Source of the DNA: RBG-16-66-20 sp040752005 | Lineage (GTDB): Bacteria; Pseudomonadota; Gammaproteobacteria; Burkholderiales; SG8-39 | Assembly (NCBI GenBank): GCA_040752005.1 | Contig: JBFMFX010000007.1 | Span: forward strand, 62,001 to 126,000 | Direction of reading: 5' to 3' | Length of the DNA: 64,000 nt | Shown here: positions 53,292-61,729 of the stretch, piece after piece | Numbering within the stretch: position 1 is the stretch's first letter | Layout: every line of letters begins with the position of its first letter | Program-made: the position numbers and the translations under genes | Notes under the pieces: generated by a model | Database searches by the model: none | Told to the model about the DNA's origin: nothing | Seen by the model: the letters and a program-made list of their open reading frames with translations, nothing else

Positions 53292-55112
53292 ATGACTTGG
53301 CCATCCATCCTCATCCAGTTCCTGAACGGCCTCGCAGCCGCTTCCGCCCTCTTTCTCACCGCGGCCGGCCTCTCGCTCATCTTCGGTGTCACCCGGATCG
53401 TCAACTTCGCCCATGGCTCGCTTTACATGCTGGGCATGTATCTCGCCGCGAGTCTTGCGCCGCACATCGGGTTCTGGTGGTCGGTGCCCTGCGCGGCACT
53501 GACGGTCGCCGCCGCCGGCGCGCTGATCGAACGCGGGCTGCTCGCGCGTCTTTACGGCGCGCCGGAACTGCTCCAACTGCTGGCGACCTTCGCGCTCGTC
53601 ATGGTCATCAAGGACTACGCGCTGTGGCAATGGGGTCCGGAGGACATCCTCGGGCCGCGCGCCCCCGGCCTCGATGGAGCCGTGGCTCTTGCCGGGCAGC
53701 GCTTTCCGGAATACGACCTCTTCCTCATCGCGGTCGGCCCGGCGGTGCTCGGGGCGCTCTGGCTTGCGCTCAGGCGCACGCGCTGGGGCGTTCTGGTGCG
53801 CGCGGCAACGCAGGACCGCGACATGGCCGACGCGCTCGGTATCAACCAGCGCCTGCTGTTCACCACGGTTTTCGCCGCGGGCGCGTTCCTCGCGGGTCTG
53901 GGCGGCGCGCTGCAGATTCCGCGTGAGCCGGCGACGCTGCACGCGGACCTCGCAGTGGTGACGGACGCGTTCGTGGTCGTAGTGCTCGGCGGGCTCGGCT
54001 CGATTCCCGGCGCCTTCGTCGCCGCGCTGCTGATCGGGCTGGTGAAGGCCTACTGCGTCGGGCTGGGTCTGTCGAAGGCGACGCTAGTGATCGAGTTCCT
54101 CGTGATGGCGGCGGTGCTGATCGCGCGGCCCTGGGGCCTGTTCGGCGGCGTCGCGGCGCCGGCGCGGGCCGCGGCGCCCGAGCCGCCGCTCGCCCTGCCC
54201 TCGCGGCGCACGGTCGCCGCGCTCGCCGCCCTGCTTGCCGCGCTCGCGCTCGTGCCGGCGGCGACACAGGGTTACGCGCTCATCCTCCTCACCGACATTC
54301 TCGTCTTCGCGCTGTTCGCCGTCAGCCTGCACTTCATCAGCGGACCGGCGGGCCTGCATTCGTTCGGCCATGCGGCGTATTTCGGCCTCGGCGCCTACGC
54401 CGCCGGACTCATGCTGTTGCGGGCCGCGGCGCCAACGGAACTCGCACTCGTCGCCGCGCCGCTCGTCGCCGGCATCGGCGCGGCTGTCTTCGGCTGGTTC
54501 TGCGTGCGCGCCTCCGGAATCTACGCCGCGATGCTCACGCTTTCGTTTGCGCAGATCGCGTGGTCGGTGGCCTTCCAGTGGGATGCCTTCACCGGCGGCT
54601 CGAACGGGCTGGTCGGCGTCTGGCCGCAGGGCTGGCTCGCGTCGAAGACGGCTTACTATTACTTCGTTCTCGCGACCTCCGCCGCGGCGATCGCCCTCCT
54701 CTGGCGCGCGCTCTACTCGCCTTTCGGCTACGCGTTGCGCGCCGTACGCGATTCGCGCCTGCGCGCCGAAGCGATCGGCATGGACCCGCAGCGCCTGCAA
54801 TGGGCGGCGTTCGCCTTCGCAGGTCTGTTCGCCGGGATCGCCGGTGCGCTCTACGCATTCTCGAAAGGCTCGATCTCGCCCGAGACGATGGCGGTACCGC
54901 GTTCGGTGGAGGGCCTGGTGATGGTTCTCCTCGGCGGGATTCAGACGCTCACCGGCCCGGTATGGGGCGCCGCCGCGCTTACCTGGCTTCAGGACACGCT
55001 TGCGCGCACGTTCGATTACTGGCGGGCCGCGATCGGTCTGGTGATCCTCGTCCTCACCCTCGCGTTGCCGCAGGGTCTGGGCGGGTTGCTCCCGGCACGG
55101 AGCACCCGGTGA
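53292..55112 (+). CDS. Fused LivH-LivM permease of a branched-chain-type ABC transporter
   Basis: One 606-residue polypeptide contains both inner-membrane permeases. Residues 1 to about 290 are LivH-like (SLIFGVTRIVNFAHGSLYML, VVVLGGLGSIPGAF) and about 310-606 are LivM-like (SLHFISGPAGLHSFGHAAYF, GMDPQRLQWAAFAFAG). They are joined by an Ala/Pro-rich cytoplasmic linker (APARAAAPEPPLALPSRR). There is no stop or frameshift between the halves. In most bacteria these are two genes; fusions occur sporadically. GTGA overlap with livG. Confidence 0.93.
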   Translation: MTWPSILIQFLNGLAAASALFLTAAGLSLIFGVTRIVNFAHGSLYMLGMYLAASLAPHIGFWWSVPCAALTVAAAGALIERGLLARLYGAPELLQLLATFALVMVIKDYALWQWGPEDILGPRAPGLDGAVALAGQRFPEYDLFLIAVGPAVLGALWLALRRTRWGVLVRAATQDRDMADALGINQRLLFTTVFAAGAFLAGLGGALQIPREPATLHADLAVVTDAFVVVVLGGLGSIPGAFVAALLIGLVKAYCVGLGLSKATLVIEFLVMAAVLIARPWGLFGGVAAPARAAAPEPPLALPSRRTVAALAALLAALALVPAATQGYALILLTDILVFALFAVSLHFISGPAGLHSFGHAAYFGLGAYAAGLMLLRAAAPTELALVAAPLVAGIGAAVFGWFCVRASGIYAAMLTLSFAQIAWSVAFQWDAFTGGSNGLVGVWPQGWLASKTAYYYFVLATSAAAIALLWRALYSPFGYALRAVRDSRLRAEAIGMDPQRLQWAAFAFAGLFAGIAGALYAFSKGSISPETMAVPRSVEGLVMVLLGGIQTLTGPVWGAAALTWLQDTLARTFDYWRAAIGLVILVLTLALPQGLGGLLPARSTR

Positions 55113-55861
55113 CGGTGCTGGAAGTGCGCGGCCTGGCGAAGGCCTTCGGCGGCGTGCGCGCGGTGCGCGGCGTGAGCTTCGCGGTGCGCGCCGGGGAAAT
55201 CGTGGCGATGATCGGTCCGAACGGCGCCGGCAAGACCACCTGTTTCAACTTGATCAACGGTCAGCTTTCACCGGACGCGGGCGAGATCGCGCTGCTCGGA
55301 CGACCGATCGCCGGGCTGGCGCCGCGCGCGATCGCACGCCTGGGCGTCGGCCGCACGTTCCAGGTCGCCGCCGCCTTCGGCTCGATGACCGCGCGCGAGA
55401 ACGTGCAGCTGGCGCTGCTCGCGCACGCCGGGCGTCTCGGCTCGGTGTTCGCGCTCGCCCCACACCTGGCGCGCGAAGCCGCCGAGGCGCTGCTGGCACG
55501 CGTCGGCATGCTCGATCAGGCCGGGCGACCGGCGGCGGTGCTCGCCTACGGCGACCTCAAGCGGCTGGAACTCGCGCTCGCGCTCGCCGGCGAGCCGCGC
55601 CTGCTCCTCATGGACGAACCGGTCGCCGGCATGGCGCCCGGGGAACGGGCGGCGCTGATGCGCCTGGCGAGCAGCCTGGCACGCGACGAGGGCATCGCGA
55701 TCCTGTTCACCGAGCACGACATGGACGTCGTATTCGCCCATGCCGACCGGGTGCTGGTGCTCGTCGAAGGCGAGTTGATCGCCGACGGACCGCCTGCAGC
55801 CGTGCGCGCCGACCCGCGGGTGCGACAGGCCTACCTGGGAGCGGAAAGCGCCGATGCTTGA
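55109..55861 (+). CDS. livG: ABC transporter ATPase, LivG-type
   Basis: Cytoplasmic ATPase driving the Liv-type importer. The 250-residue product has Walker A GPNGAGKTTCFNLI, the Q-loop VGRTFQ, Walker B LLLMDEPVAGMAP and the switch His in FTEHDMDVVFAHAD. The ABC signature is degenerate: where LSGG is expected it reads VLAYGDLKRLELA, a common LivG variant (YGxQR). GTG 55109 overlaps the livHM stop. It pairs with LivF. Confidence 0.95.
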   Translation: MTVLEVRGLAKAFGGVRAVRGVSFAVRAGEIVAMIGPNGAGKTTCFNLINGQLSPDAGEIALLGRPIAGLAPRAIARLGVGRTFQVAAAFGSMTARENVQLALLAHAGRLGSVFALAPHLAREAAEALLARVGMLDQAGRPAAVLAYGDLKRLELALALAGEPRLLLMDEPVAGMAPGERAALMRLASSLARDEGIAILFTEHDMDVVFAHADRVLVLVEGELIADGPPAAVRADPRVRQAYLGAESADA

Positions 55862-56555
55862 GGCGCGCGGGCTGGTGGCCGGCTACGGGCGCGCGCAGGT
55901 GCTCTTCGGGCTCGACCTCGCGCTGGCGGCGGGCGAGGTGGTCGCGCTGCTCGGGCGCAACGGTGCCGGAAAGTCCACCACGCTCAAGGCGCTGATCGGA
56001 CTCGTCCCGGTCGCCGCCGGCGAAATCCGCTTCGAGGGCCGGCGCATCGAGCGCCTTGCGCCCTGGCAGCGGGCGCGCCTGGGACTGGGCTATGTCCCGG
56101 AAGACCGGCGCATCTTCGCCGAGATGACGGTCATGGAGAACCTCGAGGCCGGCAGGCGGCCGCCGCGCGCCGGCGTGCCGCACTGGACCGAGGACAGGCT
56201 TTTCGATCTCTTTCCCGGCCTCGGGCGCCTGCGCGACCGGCCGGGCGCCAGCCTCTCCGGCGGCGAGCAGCAGATGCTCGCCATCGCGCGCACGCTGATC
56301 GGCAATCCGCGCGCGATCCTGCTCGACGAGCCCTCCGAAGGCCTCGCGCCGGCGATCGTCGAGTCGCTCGCGCGCGCGATCGCGCAGATGCGCCGAGAAG
56401 GCCTCGCGGTGCTGCTCGCCGAGCAGAACCTTCGCTTCGCCGCGCGCACGGCCGACCGCGCCTGCGTGGTCGAAAAGGGCGTGCTCCGCTACGAAGGTAC
56501 GATGCAGGCGCTCGCCGCCGATCCTGCGGCACGCGCACGCCTGTTCGCGGTCTGA
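55854..56555 (+). CDS. livF: ABC transporter ATPase, LivF-type
   Basis: Second ATPase of the importer, 233 residues: Walker A GRNGAGKSTTLKAL, Q-loop GYVPEDRRIF, signature ASLSGGEQQMLAIAR, Walker B ILLDEPSEGLAP, switch His replaced by Asn or Gln (LAEQNLRF, normal for LivF). The start overlaps livG by 8 bases. Its stop is 4 bases from the convergent pfkA stop, leaving no room for a terminator. Confidence 0.95.
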   Translation: MLEARGLVAGYGRAQVLFGLDLALAAGEVVALLGRNGAGKSTTLKALIGLVPVAAGEIRFEGRRIERLAPWQRARLGLGYVPEDRRIFAEMTVMENLEAGRRPPRAGVPHWTEDRLFDLFPGLGRLRDRPGASLSGGEQQMLAIARTLIGNPRAILLDEPSEGLAPAIVESLARAIAQMRREGLAVLLAEQNLRFAARTADRACVVEKGVLRYEGTMQALAADPAARARLFAV

Positions 56556-56559
56556 CCGC

Positions 56560-57672
56560 TCAGTCGCCGAAACAGATGCCGAGGCCGCGCGCGGTCCGCA
56601 CCGTGTCCGAGTTCAGCGGCACCTTGCGAATGCGCCGCGCGACGCGCGCGAGCGGAACGTACCGGACCGTCGGCGGATCGAGCGCGACCATCACTCCGCT
56701 CCTGCCCTCGGCGAGCGCGCGCACCGCCGCGGCGCCGAAGCGCAGCGAGATCAGACGGTCGAACGTGGTCGGCGAGCCGCCCCGCAGCAGGTGTCCGAGC
56801 ACGACGTGGCGCGTCTCCTTTCCGGTGAGCAGCGCAAGCTCCTTCGCCACCCGCTCGCCGATGCCGCCGAGGCGCTCGCCTCCGGCGGCGCGGCGCTCGA
56901 GCACCACGCGCTCGCCTCCCTTCGGGCGCGCGCCCTCGGCGACCACCACGATCGAGTAATACTGCCCGGCAGCCTCGCGCGCGCGCAGCGCAGCGGCGAC
57001 CTTGCTCACGTCGTACGGAATCTCCGGGATGAGAATCGCGTGCGCGTCGGCCGAAACCCCCGAGTTGAGCGCGATCCATCCGGCGTAGCGGCCCATCACC
57101 TCGACCACGATCACCCGCCGATGCGAGGCCGCGGTGGTGTGGAGCCGCTCGATGCATTCGGTGGCGAACGACACTGCGGTGTCGAAACCGAAGGTGATGA
57201 CGGTATGGGCGAGATCGTTGTCTATGGTCTTCGGCACGCCGACCACGCGCAGACCCTTGCGCGCGAGCCCGTCGGCGATCGAGAGCGAGCCGTCGCCGCC
57301 GATCGCCACCAGGGCGTCAATGCGCTCGCGGCGGATGGCACGCAGCAGCTCGCTCGATCGGTCACGCAGCACCACGCTGCCGTCTGGCCGGCGCACGGGG
57401 TAGCTGAACGGGTTGCCGGCGTTGGTCGTGCCGAGGATGGTGCCGCCCAGCTGCGTGATGCCCTGCACGCGCTCCGGCGTCAGCGGCACGAGCCCGCCGC
57501 CGCGCATCGGCGCCAACAGACCGTCGTAGCTGTCGCGAATGCCGACGCACTCCCAGCCGTAGTGGCGTGCCGTCATGACGACGCTGCGGATCACGGCGTT
57601 CAGGCCCGGTGCATCGCCGCCGCCGGTGCTGATCGCGATGCGGCGGATCGGCCGCGCTTTCGCCCTCGCCAT
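56560..57672 (-). CDS. pfkA: 6-phosphofructokinase, group III
   Basis: Phosphorylates fructose 6-phosphate to the bisphosphate. The 370-residue product has STGGGDAPGLNAVIRS and AIGGDGS (125-129) with Gly at the position where PPi-dependent enzymes have Asp. It has VPKTIDND (147-153) with Lys where classical ATP enzymes have Gly. From family knowledge the Gly/Lys combination is seen in ATP-dependent group III enzymes (actinomycete type); mixed ATP/PPi use is not excluded. ATG 57672 has a strong GGAGGAGAGG site. It is divergent from the FBP aldolase/phosphatase gene. Confidence 0.93.
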   Translation of the reverse strand: MARAKARPIRRIAISTGGGDAPGLNAVIRSVVMTARHYGWECVGIRDSYDGLLAPMRGGGLVPLTPERVQGITQLGGTILGTTNAGNPFSYPVRRPDGSVVLRDRSSELLRAIRRERIDALVAIGGDGSLSIADGLARKGLRVVGVPKTIDNDLAHTVITFGFDTAVSFATECIERLHTTAASHRRVIVVEVMGRYAGWIALNSGVSADAHAILIPEIPYDVSKVAAALRAREAAGQYYSIVVVAEGARPKGGERVVLERRAAGGERLGGIGERVAKELALLTGKETRHVVLGHLLRGGSPTTFDRLISLRFGAAAVRALAEGRSGVMVALDPPTVRYVPLARVARRIRKVPLNSDTVRTARGLGICFGD

Positions 57673-57764
57673 CCTCTCCTCCCCTGTGCGTTTCGGCCCG
57701 GTCGCCGCCGGGAATATTACTCCGGCCTGCGCGTGCGGGCTGCGCGGCGCGGCCGCCGGAGCGT

Positions 57765-57778
57765 TTGACCTGCGTCAA
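57765..57778 (+). promoter_or_regulatory. FNR/DNR-like box upstream of the FBP aldolase/phosphatase gene
   Basis: TTGAC, four bases, GTCAA: a perfect dyad matching the FNR/Anr/Dnr half-site pattern (TTGAY-N4-RTCAA). Its centre is about 70 bases upstream of the ATG at 57842. A class II (-41.5) arrangement would put the transcript start near 57813 and the -10 around CATGCT at 57800-57805. It lies in the 169-base spacer between divergent pfkA and fbp, so it could affect either. Confidence 0.55.
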
Positions 57779-57841
57779 GAACCGCGTCTGCGAAAGGACC
57801 ATGCTTTGCTCGAAGTGCAGCCCTTGACGCGGAGGAGCGGC

Positions 57842-58963
57842 ATGAAAATCACTCTGTCGGTCATCAAGGCGGACATCGGTTCGATCGGCGGCCACATCGC
57901 GCCGTCCACGCAACTGCTCGATGCTGTGCGCGGACACGTCGGGGCGCGCGCGGGCGGTCTGCTGCTCGACCACTATGTGTCCTACACCGGCGACGACATC
58001 GCCATCGTCATGACCCATACGCGCGGCGTCCGCGATCCCGAAGTGCACCGTCTCGCGTGGGACGCGTTCGTCGCCGGAACGGCGGTGGCAAAGCAGCAAG
58101 GGTTGTACGGCGCCGGGCAGGATCTGCTCAAGGACGCGTTCGCCGGCAACGTGACCGGCATGGGTCCGGCGGTGGCGGAGATGGAGTTCGAGGAACGGCA
58201 GAACGAGCCGTTTCTGTTCTTCGCCGCGGACAAGACCGATCCGGGAGCGTACAACCTGCCGCTCTACCTCGCCTTCTGCGACCCGATGAACACGCCGGGA
58301 CTGATCCTCTCGCCGAAGTTCGCGAAGGGCTTTCGCTTCGTCATCATGGACGTCAATTACACCGAGGGCGACCGCGTCATCGAGCTGGAGGCGCCGGAAG
58401 CCCTCTACGACATCGCCGCCCTGCTGCGCGACCCCGAGAGATATGTGGTCGAGTCGGTGTGGTCGCGCGCCACCGGCGAGCAGGCTGCGGTGGTGGCGAC
58501 CTCGCGCCTGCACAACATCGCCGGCAAGTACACCGGCAAGGACGATCCGGTGATGCTGGTGCGCACGCAGATGAACTTTCCCGCCACCGGCGAGATGCTG
58601 GCGCCCTTTGCCACGGCGCATTTCGTGGCCGGAGGCATGCGCGGCTCGCACAACATGCCGCTGATGCCGGTCCCCCTCAACACCGGTACCAGCTACTTTG
58701 ACGGCCCACCGCTGGTGAGCTGCGCCGGCTTCTCGATGCACGCTGGGCGGCTCACCGGCCCGGTGGACTGCTTCGCGCATCCGTTCTGGGACGCGGTGCG
58801 CGCCCGCGCCGCCGACAAGAGCCTGGAGATGCGCCGGCAGGGGTTCTTCGGTGCGGCGATGCTGCCGATGAACGAGCTGGAATACACCGGGATCGTCGAG
58901 AAGCTCGCCGCGCTCGATGGCCGTTTCCGGGTGCGCGGGGACAGGCAGCGCGCCGCCGCCTGA
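57842..58963 (+). CDS. fbp: Bifunctional fructose-1,6-bisphosphate aldolase/phosphatase (archaeal type)
   Basis: Class V FBPase: one active site that condenses triose phosphates and then dephosphorylates the bisphosphate, making gluconeogenesis one-way. The 373-residue product has all key residues in register with the archaeal enzymes as I recall them: Asp11 and His18 in SVIKADIGSIGGHIAPS, the Asp pair in YTGDDIA (51-52), Tyr230 and Lys233 (Schiff base) in KYTGKDDP, and Tyr348 in ELEYTGI. ATG 57842 follows GGAGGAGCGGC. An extension to 57575 is rejected because it overlaps pfkA on the other strand. Confidence 0.95.
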   Translation: MKITLSVIKADIGSIGGHIAPSTQLLDAVRGHVGARAGGLLLDHYVSYTGDDIAIVMTHTRGVRDPEVHRLAWDAFVAGTAVAKQQGLYGAGQDLLKDAFAGNVTGMGPAVAEMEFEERQNEPFLFFAADKTDPGAYNLPLYLAFCDPMNTPGLILSPKFAKGFRFVIMDVNYTEGDRVIELEAPEALYDIAALLRDPERYVVESVWSRATGEQAAVVATSRLHNIAGKYTGKDDPVMLVRTQMNFPATGEMLAPFATAHFVAGGMRGSHNMPLMPVPLNTGTSYFDGPPLVSCAGFSMHAGRLTGPVDCFAHPFWDAVRARAADKSLEMRRQGFFGAAMLPMNELEYTGIVEKLAALDGRFRVRGDRQRAAA

Positions 58964-58972
58964 GCCGCCGCC

Positions 58973-60391
58973 TCAAGGTGCGCCGGCGGCCGCGGGCAGG
59001 CGCCGATGCCAGTCGGTCTCGCGCTGATAGGCGTGTCCGAGGCGAAGAAGCAGCGCCTCGCCGAACGGCCGGCCGATCAACTGGAAGGCGCACGGCAATC
59101 CGTTCGGCTGAAAGCCGCAGGGCACCGCGAGCGACGGCACGCCAAGGAAATTCACCGGGCGCATCAGCCGCGTCACCTTGGCGAGCACCTCGGTCATGCG
59201 CGCGCCGCCGCCGACATCGGTCTCGGCGATCGTCGGCGTCGGGAACGACACGACCGGCGCATGCACCGCGTCCACCTTCGACATCACCTCGCCGAGCCAC
59301 GTTCCGAGCGCTCGGTCGCGCAGTCGAAGCGCATTGATGTACTGCACCGCCGTGACGCATGCGCCCAGCTCCAGACGCGCGCGCACCTGCTCGGAATAGT
59401 CGTCCGGGCGCTCGCGCAGCCAGTTGGCGTGCAGCGCCGCGGCTTCCGCTGCGATGATCGTGCTCGCCGCGTGGTTCCACGGCTCGATGTCGGGCAGCGC
59501 CACTTCCACGATCTGGCAGCCCAGCGCGCTGAACACCGCGAGGCTCTCGCGCACCGGTTTCTCGATAGCCGGGTCCACCCCGTCGTAGAAGTACCGCGAC
59601 GGCACCCCCAGGCGCAGGCCCCGCACCGGACGCTCGAGCCCTGAAACATAATCCGGCACCGGAAGCGGGCTGGAGGTCGCATCCAGCGGGTCCTGCCCGG
59701 CGATCACCTGCAATATCAGCGCGCAGTCCTCCACGGTGCGGGCGAGCGGGCCGACGGTATCCAGCGCGAACGAGAGCGGCATCGCGCCGGCCCGGCTCAC
59801 CCTGCCCCAGGTCGGCTTGAGACCCGCGACGCCGCAGAAATGCGCCGGGAGACGGATCGAGCCGCCGGTATCGGAGCCGAGCGCGGCGAAGTTGGCGCGC
59901 GCGGCGAGCGAGGTGCCTGAACCGCTGGAGGAACCGCCGGTGATGTACTCCGGGTTCCACGCGTTGCGGCAGTGGCCGAGGTGGTCATTGTGCCCGGTCG
60001 GCCCGTAGGCGAACTCGTTCATGTGCAGCACGCCGAACTGGATCGCGCCGGCGGCATCCAGCCGCTTGAGCACCGTGGCGGTGGAAGGCGCCGGCCGCCC
60101 GGGGCCGATCTTCGATCCGAGGCTGGAGGGCACGCCCTCGCGATAGAACATGTCCTTGTGGGCCATCGGTACGCCATCGAGCGGGCCGGCCACCGCGCCG
60201 CGCGCAAGGCGCCGGTCGGCCGCATCGGCGGCGGCCAGCGCCTCGTCGGCGTCAATGCGGACGAAACAGTTGAGCCGCTCGTGGGCACGCGCCGCCGCCA
60301 GCGTCGCCTGCATGACTTCGCGCGCGCTCGCCTTCCTCGCGCGCAGCAGCCGCGCGAGTTCGGCCGCGCTCGCGGCGAGCAGCTCGTTCAC
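58973..60391 (-). CDS. Amidase (AtzE/GatA-like amidase signature family)
   Basis: Ser-cisSer-Lys amide hydrolase of 472 residues. Lys79 is in GVPMAHKDMF, the cis-Ser154 is in TGGSSSGSGTS and the nucleophile Ser178 is in GSDTGGSIRLPA. It starts at GTG 60391, overlapping the stop of a 63-residue AtzG/GatC-like gene by 4 bases, so the two probably form a complex like AtzE-AtzG. The substrate is unknown; it could be a carboxylated urea or biuret or another acyl amide. The frame is open upstream through that small gene and into the C45 gene, but not as a coding sequence. Convergent with fbp (9-base gap). Confidence 0.93.
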   Translation of the reverse strand: MNELLAASAAELARLLRARKASAREVMQATLAAARAHERLNCFVRIDADEALAAADAADRRLARGAVAGPLDGVPMAHKDMFYREGVPSSLGSKIGPGRPAPSTATVLKRLDAAGAIQFGVLHMNEFAYGPTGHNDHLGHCRNAWNPEYITGGSSSGSGTSLAARANFAALGSDTGGSIRLPAHFCGVAGLKPTWGRVSRAGAMPLSFALDTVGPLARTVEDCALILQVIAGQDPLDATSSPLPVPDYVSGLERPVRGLRLGVPSRYFYDGVDPAIEKPVRESLAVFSALGCQIVEVALPDIEPWNHAASTIIAAEAAALHANWLRERPDDYSEQVRARLELGACVTAVQYINALRLRDRALGTWLGEVMSKVDAVHAPVVSFPTPTIAETDVGGGARMTEVLAKVTRLMRPVNFLGVPSLAVPCGFQPNGLPCAFQLIGRPFGEALLLRLGHAYQRETDWHRRLPAAAGAP

Positions 60392-60579
60392 TGCGCGCCC
60401 CGAGCGAGCGTCGCGACGAAGGCAGACGGCTCGGTTTCGAAATCCAGCCCCCGGGTCGCCGCCTGCTCGGCATCGAGCAGGCGCGCGAGCGTCTGCGCGA
60501 CCGAACCGATGCGCGCCGCAGAAACGGCCACGCCCTGAAGCTGCGCGATCCTGCGATAGGCCTCTGCCGTTTCGTCCAT
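60388..60579 (-). CDS. AtzG/GatC-like small amidase subunit
   Basis: A 63-residue acidic helical protein (MDETAEAYRRIAQLQGVAV, then SVAQTLARLLDAEQAAT, LDFETEPSAFVA). Size, two-helix pattern and the hydrophobic-acidic tail resemble AtzG, the partner that stabilises AtzE, and more distantly GatC. The evidence is the position (GTGA overlap with the amidase start) plus the pattern; sequence identity was not measured. It is easily missed in annotation because of its length. Confidence 0.75.
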   Translation of the reverse strand: MDETAEAYRRIAQLQGVAVSAARIGSVAQTLARLLDAEQAATRGLDFETEPSAFVATLARGAQ

Positions 60580-60597
60580 GCGTCGTCTCCTCCTTGC

Positions 60598-61728
60598 TTA
60601 CGGGAGCACGGCCTGCGGGTCGAGTTCCGTCTCGGCGTACTCGCAGCGCGACGGAACACCCGCCGCGACGTGCATGACGCGGCGGCCCAGCTCCATCACC
60701 ACCGAGGCGACCGACTCGATGCGCAGATGCCACGGCAGCCGCGGATCCGGGCGCCGGCAGATCGAGAGGTACCCGTCGCTCTCGTCGCGCAGCAAGGCCT
60801 GCACGTCTTCGACGCCGAGCTTTGCACGCGATCCGGCGATCGCTCGCGCCCGTTCGAGCCGCGGCTCCGATGACAGGCTTTCGGCCGGCGCCGCCTGCAT
60901 TGCCGCGAGCCCTGCATCGAGAAAGTGGTTGGTGTGGCAGAGCATGCCCCCTTCGGGGCGCACGACTGCCGTGCCCGCAGGGGAAAGCTCGAAGCTCGCC
61001 GCGGCGCCGGTGGCGTCCGCGCAGACGATGTTGGACGAGGCGCCGTAGCGCAGCCGACCCACCAGAGCTTGCGCCTCCGCGACGCTCGCGCATTCGAGAA
61101 GCCTGCGCAGCAGCACGTGCACCGGGACACCCGCGGCGAGCCCGTCTTCGCGCGAGCGCAGGATATTGAGGCACACGCCGAGCCCCTGCCGGTTCAGGCC
61201 GATCTTGGCGAGCATGCCGGCCTCGGTGAGCGTGAGATACGTCGTGCGCGCGGTCCGTGCCCGGACAAGTACCAGCGCATCGCGCTGTGCGCCGAGCCAG
61301 TCCCAGTTCTGCGCGAGCAGCGTGTCGCCGGTCGCGCTGCGGGGCGGCTGGATCGCGATGGCGGTGCATTCCCCGGGATCGGCGCCGCGGCGCACGGCGG
61401 CAAGCCATGCGCTTTCAGGCGGATCGGGAAAGCTCGGCGGCAGGATTTCCGTGCGGCAATTGAGTGCCAGGATCTCCGCCGTGCGGTAGCCGCACCCGGA
61501 AGCGATGCCCTCGATCTCTTCGCAGAGCGCGGGATCGAGGTCGCGTATTGGGCCCACAAAACGGGCCGCCAAGGCCTGCACCTCGTCCCAACCGAGTCCG
61601 CAATGCGCGAACAGCCTGCGGTAAGTCTCGATCGAAAGGCCGATACGGTCGCGCGCCGCCCTGCCATAGGCGCGCCCGCGGCCGAACGGATCTCCCGACA
61701 GCTCGAGCAACGGGAACATGCCCGCCAT
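60598..61728 (-). CDS. Peptidase C45-type N-terminal nucleophile hydrolase/acyltransferase
   Basis: Homologue of the acyl-CoA:6-aminopenicillanic acid acyltransferase family (PF03417 type), 376 residues. The predicted self-cleavage nucleophile is Cys121 in DPGECTAIAI, followed by LLAQNWDWL, the family's conserved Asn/Trp/Asp block. Cleavage before Cys121 would give a 120-residue alpha chain and a beta chain of about 255. No signal peptide is visible, so it should act in the cytoplasm. Substrates in bacteria are mostly unknown: amides, N-acyl amino acids, or beta-lactam-like compounds. The start ATG 61728 overlaps nothing; ATG 61719 is also possible. Confidence 0.87.
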   Translation of the reverse strand: MAGMFPLLELSGDPFGRGRAYGRAARDRIGLSIETYRRLFAHCGLGWDEVQALAARFVGPIRDLDPALCEEIEGIASGCGYRTAEILALNCRTEILPPSFPDPPESAWLAAVRRGADPGECTAIAIQPPRSATGDTLLAQNWDWLGAQRDALVLVRARTARTTYLTLTEAGMLAKIGLNRQGLGVCLNILRSREDGLAAGVPVHVLLRRLLECASVAEAQALVGRLRYGASSNIVCADATGAAASFELSPAGTAVVRPEGGMLCHTNHFLDAGLAAMQAAPAESLSSEPRLERARAIAGSRAKLGVEDVQALLRDESDGYLSICRRPDPRLPWHLRIESVASVVMELGRRVMHVAAGVPSRCEYAETELDPQAVLP

Positions 61729-61729
61729 C

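Noticed and set aside
53780..54270. Break between LivH and LivM hidden by assembly
   Set aside because: Frame, codon pattern and hydrophobic segments run continuously; kept as a fusion, with resequencing suggested.
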